Source: Colwellia sp. 1_MG-2023
GTDB lineage: Bacteria; Pseudomonadota; Gammaproteobacteria; Enterobacterales; Alteromonadaceae
Assembly: GCF_030546755.1 (NCBI RefSeq)
Contig: NZ_JAUOPE010000017.1
Span: forward strand, 24,938-88,937
Reading direction: 5' to 3'
Length of the DNA: 64,000 bases
Shown: positions 60,239-64,000 of the stretch, in pieces
How the letters are laid out: every line of letters starts with the position of its first letter
Numbering within the stretch: position 1 is the first letter of the stretch
Notes under the pieces: generated by a model
Databases searched by the model: none
What the model saw: only the letters and a program-made list of their open reading frames with translations
Told to the model about the DNA's origin: nothing
Made by a program: the position numbers and the translations under genes

Positions 60239-60307
60239 CTAGTAGGGGGGGGCTAGCTCTTCTTTTAGAATCTTTTCGACAAATAAGTCCTTTACAACCT
60301 TTTCCAT
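60239..60307 (-). CDS. Out-of-frame leader of the nuclease-like gene
   Basis: A 22-codon frame from ATG 60307 (MEKVVKDLFVEKILKEELAP) ends at TAG immediately after the C-run. With one C fewer it would read straight into the 58270-60195 gene, adding about 37 residues. Probably the true N terminus of that protein. Confidence 0.5.
   Translation of the reverse strand: MEKVVKDLFVEKILKEELAPPY
60245..60252. repeat. Homopolymer G8 (C8 on coding strand) at frameshift point
   Basis: Eight consecutive G on the plus strand, an exceptional run in this AT-rich window. It sits about 20 codons into the nuclease-like gene. Seven bases would restore one continuous frame; eight leaves it closed. Confidence 0.9.
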
Positions 60308-60401
60308 ACCTTTGTAGTTCCTTGGTTATTGTTGGTAATGCTTTATCAATATACTTTAGAAATAAAGAAGGTTAAATATCGATTCATACATTACTTTCAT
60401 G

Positions 60402-62579
60402 CTAGCTTTTCATTTTCAACATCTCAGCTAAAGCTGTTTTACGAGTATCAACTGCCCCTAGTTTATTAACACCATAACGAAAAGCCGCTTCCGTGCCAAT
60501 AATATGTACTTTATCCTCCGCCCTTGTCACAGCCGTATACAACCAGCTGCGGTCAAGTAATCTTCCTCGCTCAAGCAACACAATGACATTTGGAGCTTGT
60601 GAACCCTGCAATTTATGTAAGGTTAAGCAGTAAGCAAGGTCAATATATTCAAATAATTGCCAATCCACTTTCAGCACACGTTTGTTACCTTTTTCATCGA
60701 GGTCTTCAAGCTCAAGGACACAAGCATAATCCTCTGTAGGTTCAGCGCTCTTAATGACACCCAGTGTTCCATTCTGTAAATCGTTTTTATAACTAGTCAA
60801 CGTAATAACAACCGGATCACCCTCTCTAAAGTCGTAGCTGCCTTTAGTAATAGGCATATCCGTAAGGTCAAGAGTCTTACCATCAGGGTTTACTGCATCT
60901 TGCAGCATAATGTTTGCGTTTCTAACTGTAGCATTGGTAGGAGCAACTATCATAGTATTGTCATACTCAGAATATACAGTCACTGCATCTCGCAGAATAT
61001 CGCCTATTGATTCTTGGAATGTAATATCAGCGGTAGTTAATGACTCTGGCATTATACCGTGCCTTATAGCATTGGAATATGCAGGCACACTACTATCAGC
61101 TCCCTGTCGTTTCACGACATCAAGTTCTACATGGTTTATTACACCGCTTTTAATGACATCATTTAAAATGAAACCCGCATTAATCGGTGGAAGCTGATAA
61201 GGATCACCAATTAACAAGATTCGAACCTTATCAGAAAACAAAGTAACCAAACGCCACATGGTATATGCATCCAACATAGAAGCTTCATCCACAAGCAGTA
61301 CAGCCTTATCTTCATCAAGATCAGTTTCTCGTAACAGTTTTGCAATCGTCTTCGTTTCATTACCGATTGATTGTTGAAGCCGACGGGCTGCTTTTCCTGA
61401 TAACGCAACGGGGTATATCGTATAACCTAATTTTTGATAAGCATTTACGATAAGTTTAGTAGTTGTTGTTTTACCTGTTCCAGCTCCTCCAGTTAGCGCA
61501 AAGACGTGACTGACTAATGCTGTCCTTACGGCACGTTCTTGTGCTTTTTCAATGGGCCAATCGGCAGGGAACGAGGTCCTAAATGCATCTTCCAACTCGC
61601 TCGACCAACGGTTATTTGATTTTCTGAGGTTACCAAAACGCTTGGCTATCGTTTTCTCAAATATATAATTGCCTGAAACAAAATATTGGTTGTTTTGTTT
61701 AACAAACCCAACGATATCGCCATCTAGCTTACTTGCCCTTGCAACTAGCCGTTGGTCTTTGTTCAACAACTTAGAAACAGACGATTCAATATCTTGCCAA
61801 TCTGCAACCGTATTGCCTTGATCGCTCCATAATCTCAATGCTTGTTCAACGATTGCTACCAGTCTGACTTCATCATCCTGTTTGATACCGAAATGCTTTT
61901 GAGCAATAGCGTCTACCTTGTTAAATCGCATCCCCAGTGAAAATAAGCGGTATGGGTTCTGTGTAAGAAAGTTGATCGCATCCTGATCTGCAAATCTGAA
62001 CAACTGGCGCTGGATAGGGGCTTCTATTTCCCACTCAACCAATTGAGCTGAGTGTTTTAAGTTGGAATACTCTTTATAGCCATCCCATAATCCATGCACG
62101 GCTTTATCACCAAGCAGAACATTCCTGACAGCTTGAAAATTCGTTATTGACTGGTCTTGTTCGTATGGCGCATATTTATCACATTCAAGTATGTTAAATA
62201 TATCGCTTCTAAATTCATTCCAAAGAAATTGTGCGCTTACCTTTCCTATGCCTTCAAACACTTTCTCAGTGCTTAAAAAAGTTACAAAGCCAAGGCCATT
62301 ATCAGGCATAACACATTTCAGTGTCGGCTCCATAAAGCGCCAGACATCAACATAACCACCCATACTGACTTGTTGTTGCCTAATGCTGAAATTTTGCTCT
62401 TTGAGAATTTTCCATTGCTGCCCGACTTTCGGATCAATATTTAACTTATCTTGAGTAGTCAGAATCTCAATACGATGCGCACCTGCTTTGTGGTTAACAA
62501 AAATAGCTCCCAGCCGGACATTATCCGGGTGGTACTGGTATATTCTGGTGATCCTTACCAGATAAGCACTACTCTTCAT
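60402..62579 (-). CDS. RecD2-like SF1B helicase
   Basis: ATP-dependent DNA helicase of 725 residues. An N-terminal accessory region has a helix-hairpin-helix-like FEGIGKVSAQFLWNEF (about 110), and the motor carries Walker A TGGAGTGKT (about 363-371), Walker B LLVDEASML (about 430), GDPYQLPP (about 458), LTLHKLQGSQ and YTAVTRAED near the end. It resembles RecD2 rather than RecBCD RecD, and no recB or recC is nearby. I use the ATG at 62579, which overlaps the upstream stop as ATGA; a GTG at 62585 is also in frame. Part of the resolvase cluster, with a 94-bp gap before the nuclease-like leader. Confidence 0.85.
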   Translation of the reverse strand: MKSSAYLVRITRIYQYHPDNVRLGAIFVNHKAGAHRIEILTTQDKLNIDPKVGQQWKILKEQNFSIRQQQVSMGGYVDVWRFMEPTLKCVMPDNGLGFVTFLSTEKVFEGIGKVSAQFLWNEFRSDIFNILECDKYAPYEQDQSITNFQAVRNVLLGDKAVHGLWDGYKEYSNLKHSAQLVEWEIEAPIQRQLFRFADQDAINFLTQNPYRLFSLGMRFNKVDAIAQKHFGIKQDDEVRLVAIVEQALRLWSDQGNTVADWQDIESSVSKLLNKDQRLVARASKLDGDIVGFVKQNNQYFVSGNYIFEKTIAKRFGNLRKSNNRWSSELEDAFRTSFPADWPIEKAQERAVRTALVSHVFALTGGAGTGKTTTTKLIVNAYQKLGYTIYPVALSGKAARRLQQSIGNETKTIAKLLRETDLDEDKAVLLVDEASMLDAYTMWRLVTLFSDKVRILLIGDPYQLPPINAGFILNDVIKSGVINHVELDVVKRQGADSSVPAYSNAIRHGIMPESLTTADITFQESIGDILRDAVTVYSEYDNTMIVAPTNATVRNANIMLQDAVNPDGKTLDLTDMPITKGSYDFREGDPVVITLTSYKNDLQNGTLGVIKSAEPTEDYACVLELEDLDEKGNKRVLKVDWQLFEYIDLAYCLTLHKLQGSQAPNVIVLLERGRLLDRSWLYTAVTRAEDKVHIIGTEAAFRYGVNKLGAVDTRKTALAEMLKMKS

Positions 62580-63016
62580 TTCCACAAGCCCATTTCAATC
62601 AGTACATCTTTAAATTCAGATAGCTTGGCAACTTCGGCAGCTAACTTAGCGTTTTCGTTTTGTAGTCTTCGGTTTGTTCTTTTTAGGTCTCTGACTTTAG
62701 CGCTATCTTTGATGTCTTCGTCAGTACCTTTTGATACATCAATGATCTCTTTATCGAGAGGCAGGTTTTTCTTACGTTGCTGGTACACCCCTGAGGTAGC
62801 AAGTTCTTGTTTAAGTTCTTGCAACAAATCAAAGAGCTTTTTATTTCTTTTTTCCTTAAATGCAGAGGCATCAAAACCAAGCTCATCAGCAATTTTTTTG
62901 GGACTTAACGTATCACCATGCCAATAATCCAACCAATTAGGCGACTCTTTTGATTTCATTTCAGCCACCCAGCCAAGGAATAAGTCTCTGTTACGTTGAC
63001 CTCTTTCTTTACTCAT
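62576..63016 (-). CDS. Small HTH / coiled-coil protein of the resolvase cluster
   Basis: A 146-residue protein: RNRDLFLGWVAEMKSKESPN, an HTH-like segment SPKKIADELGFDASAFKEKRN, and a C-terminal coiled coil (about 105-140, VRDLKRTNRRLQNENAKLA). From memory it resembles small VPA1267-type proteins found beside recombinases in vibrio islands, but I cannot confirm this. A strong GGAGGGGAG ribosome-binding site overlaps the resolvase end, and its stop overlaps the helicase start, so all three are translationally coupled. Confidence 0.7.
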   Translation of the reverse strand: MSKERGQRNRDLFLGWVAEMKSKESPNWLDYWHGDTLSPKKIADELGFDASAFKEKRNKKLFDLLQELKQELATSGVYQQRKKNLPLDKEIIDVSKGTDEDIKDSAKVRDLKRTNRRLQNENAKLAAEVAKLSEFKDVLIEMGLWK

Positions 63017-63019
63017 ATA

Positions 63020-63583
63020 TTAACTCCCCTCCACGATGCGTTTTATCGTAGTCCTGCTAACGCCATACTCCTTTGAGAGTTGGTTCTGAGATTTCTGCTT
63101 TAATTGCACTAACTTACGGATCTTTTTCCTATCAGAGTCAGGAATAGTCTTTGGCCTGCCCATATGCTTCCCCTGAGCAATAGCCCGTTCACGGCCTTCA
63201 GTGGTATTTTTGATGATCAGGCTCTTGTTTAGCTCAGCAAAAACAGCAATAACATGAAGAACAGCTTTTCCAAAGGGCGAATCATCAGCACTGTTAATAA
63301 CTCCATCAAGTGTTGTAAGAGCAGCACCTTTTGAATGAATACCATCAATTGCAGTCATGATCCCTTTAAGACTTCTGCCCAAACGGTCAAGCTTTGTAAC
63401 GCATACAACATCACCTTCACGGATGTAATCGAGAAGGTCGTCTAGTTTTTTTACATTATCCAAAGAGTTACCGCCTTGCTTGCCAGAGAATACCTTCTCG
63501 CAGCCATGACGCTCTAATGCATCAACTTGAGCTTCTAGATCTTGTTCTTGCGTGCTAACTCTTGCATACCCTATTAACGCCAT
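63020..63583 (-). CDS. Serine recombinase (resolvase/invertase family)
   Basis: Site-specific recombinase of 187 residues with the catalytic Ser10 in YARVSTQEQ, conserved KLDRLGRS and a C-terminal HTH (about 145-185, SQNQLSKEYGVSRTTIKRIV). This is the small Tn3-resolvase/Hin type with no large C-terminal domain. First gene of the cluster. Its start is followed outward by inverted and direct copies of TGAACTAAA-like half-sites that look like its own res site. No transposase is visible. Confidence 0.92.
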   Translation of the reverse strand: MALIGYARVSTQEQDLEAQVDALERHGCEKVFSGKQGGNSLDNVKKLDDLLDYIREGDVVCVTKLDRLGRSLKGIMTAIDGIHSKGAALTTLDGVINSADDSPFGKAVLHVIAVFAELNKSLIIKNTTEGRERAIAQGKHMGRPKTIPDSDRKKIRKLVQLKQKSQNQLSKEYGVSRTTIKRIVEGS

Positions 63584-63599
63584 CTCCAGCCTCTTAACA

Positions 63600-63702
63600 T
63601 GAACCTAAGTTATAAGTTTAGTTCAACTCTATTAGAATTTGCACTTAAATAGTCAATATAAATTTAGTTCATGTACTTTTTTATAGTTATTTTTTTAGTT
63701 CA
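63600..63702. other. Putative res site beside the resolvase gene
   Basis: A 26-bp dyad at 63600-63625 has arms TGAACCTAAGTTA and TAAGTTTAGTTCA, with 10 of 13 positions symmetric and a TTATAA centre, the same core as the Tn3/gamma-delta crossover site. Two further TTTAGTTCA half-sites lie at 63663-63671 and 63694-63702. This spacing recalls a crossover site plus accessory sites, and would also place the resolvase promoter under autoregulation. Confidence 0.5.
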
Positions 63703-63817
63703 CCTCAGACTCAGTGGATTTGCTAACTATGCAAGCAGACTTTTTCATGGTTAAATAATGGGAGATAAAAAATTTAAGATTTCACAATGGAATCAACAAT
63801 CAATAAGGAAGTTAATT

Positions 63818-64000
63818 ATGAAGTCGGTATTCCCCAAAGTAGCAATTTTATTAGCTATTTTGACGTTAACCGCATGTGGCGGAGGTAGCTCAGAAGAAAG
63901 TGAGGGGGTAGTAACTCCCCCAGTAAACCAACCACCAACAGCGAATGCTGGCACTGACCAGTCTGTTGATGAAAATACCGTAGTTACACTCACTGGCACA
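63818..64000 (+). CDS. Lipoprotein with PKD/Ig-like repeats, cut by window edge
   Basis: Only the first 61 residues are visible: lipoprotein signal with lipobox LTAC (Cys20), a Gly/Ser linker, and the start of an Ig/PKD-type domain (NQPPTANAGTDQSVDENTVV). AAGGAAG sits six bases before the ATG. Such proteins are usually large surface or adhesion proteins; the rest lies outside the window. Confidence 0.85.
   Translation, partial: MKSVFPKVAILLAILTLTACGGGSSEESEGVVTPPVNQPPTANAGTDQSVDENTVVTLTGT

Noticed and set aside
62451..62927. Open frame of 158 codons opposite the helicase/HTH gene junction
   Set aside because: Crosses two coupled genes on the other strand, is low-complexity (Ser/Leu/Phe) and has no start signal.

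Overview
The window is about 64 kb of AT-rich bacterial chromosome. The block lptD-surA-pdxA-rsmA-apaG-apaH, folE2, gltBD, a FabY-like initiating ketosynthase, a dimeric all-alpha dUTPase and tyrS / M23 peptidase / anmK together point to a marine gammaproteobacterium of the Alteromonadales, most probably Colwelliaceae (Colwellia or Thalassotalea type). That placement is inferred from gene content and order. No tRNA, rRNA or CRISPR array was found.

Layout. 1-6522: outer-membrane biogenesis, PLP, rRNA methylation and Ap4A operon, cut by the left edge inside lptD. 6666-9178: chemoreceptor and a lone Hpt protein. 9426-16715: folE2, then gltBD. 16891-20786: periplasmic binding protein, FabY-like synthase, divergent GlxA-type regulator. 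20963-27186: PEP-CTERM protein, then a YgaV/BigR-like ArsR repressor divergent from an RND (MMPL) exporter, a LolA-like protein, a beta-barrel protein and a DUF2892 protein, with a large dyad over the promoter. 27298-33245: dUTPase, DUF2726, mtnN-cbiB-like-rhodanese-TRIC, RraB-like and envelope proteins. 33339-41166: complete nosRZDFYL nitrous-oxide reduction operon on the minus strand behind two FNR/DNR-type boxes. 41361-47083: tyrS, mepM-like, anmK, SMP-30 protein. 47586-57451: accessory metabolic and signalling genes (MlaC-like, PAS-GGDEF, two PEP-CTERM proteins, acyl-CoA dehydrogenase, MddA/NnrU-like methyltransferase, DUF4242, tautomerase) around a 1025-residue winged-helix/AAA/TPR regulator. 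57452-63702: gene-poor junction, then a probable mobile or defence-type module. 63818-64000: start of a PKD-type lipoprotein cut by the right edge.

The most unusual part is 58270-63702. On the minus strand a serine resolvase, a small HTH/coiled-coil protein and a RecD2-like helicase are tightly coupled and followed by a large protein with a PD-(D/E)XK nuclease signature. The nuclease-like gene is interrupted near its 5' end by a run of eight G/C; removing one base joins a 22-codon leader to the main frame. This looks like a slipped-strand ON/OFF switch, a recent inactivation or a sequencing error. Next to the resolvase start lies a res-like site: a 26-bp dyad with a TTATAA core and two further half-sites.

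A second unusual feature is a shared intergenic motif, roughly CTtGGwGATA followed by TG. Two copies flank the promoter of the big regulator and two near-identical 28-bp copies lie upstream of a PEP-CTERM gene and between the MddA-like and DUF4242 genes, suggesting a local regulon. The same regulator carries an in-frame hexanucleotide microsatellite coding a (Lys-Asn)6 linker.
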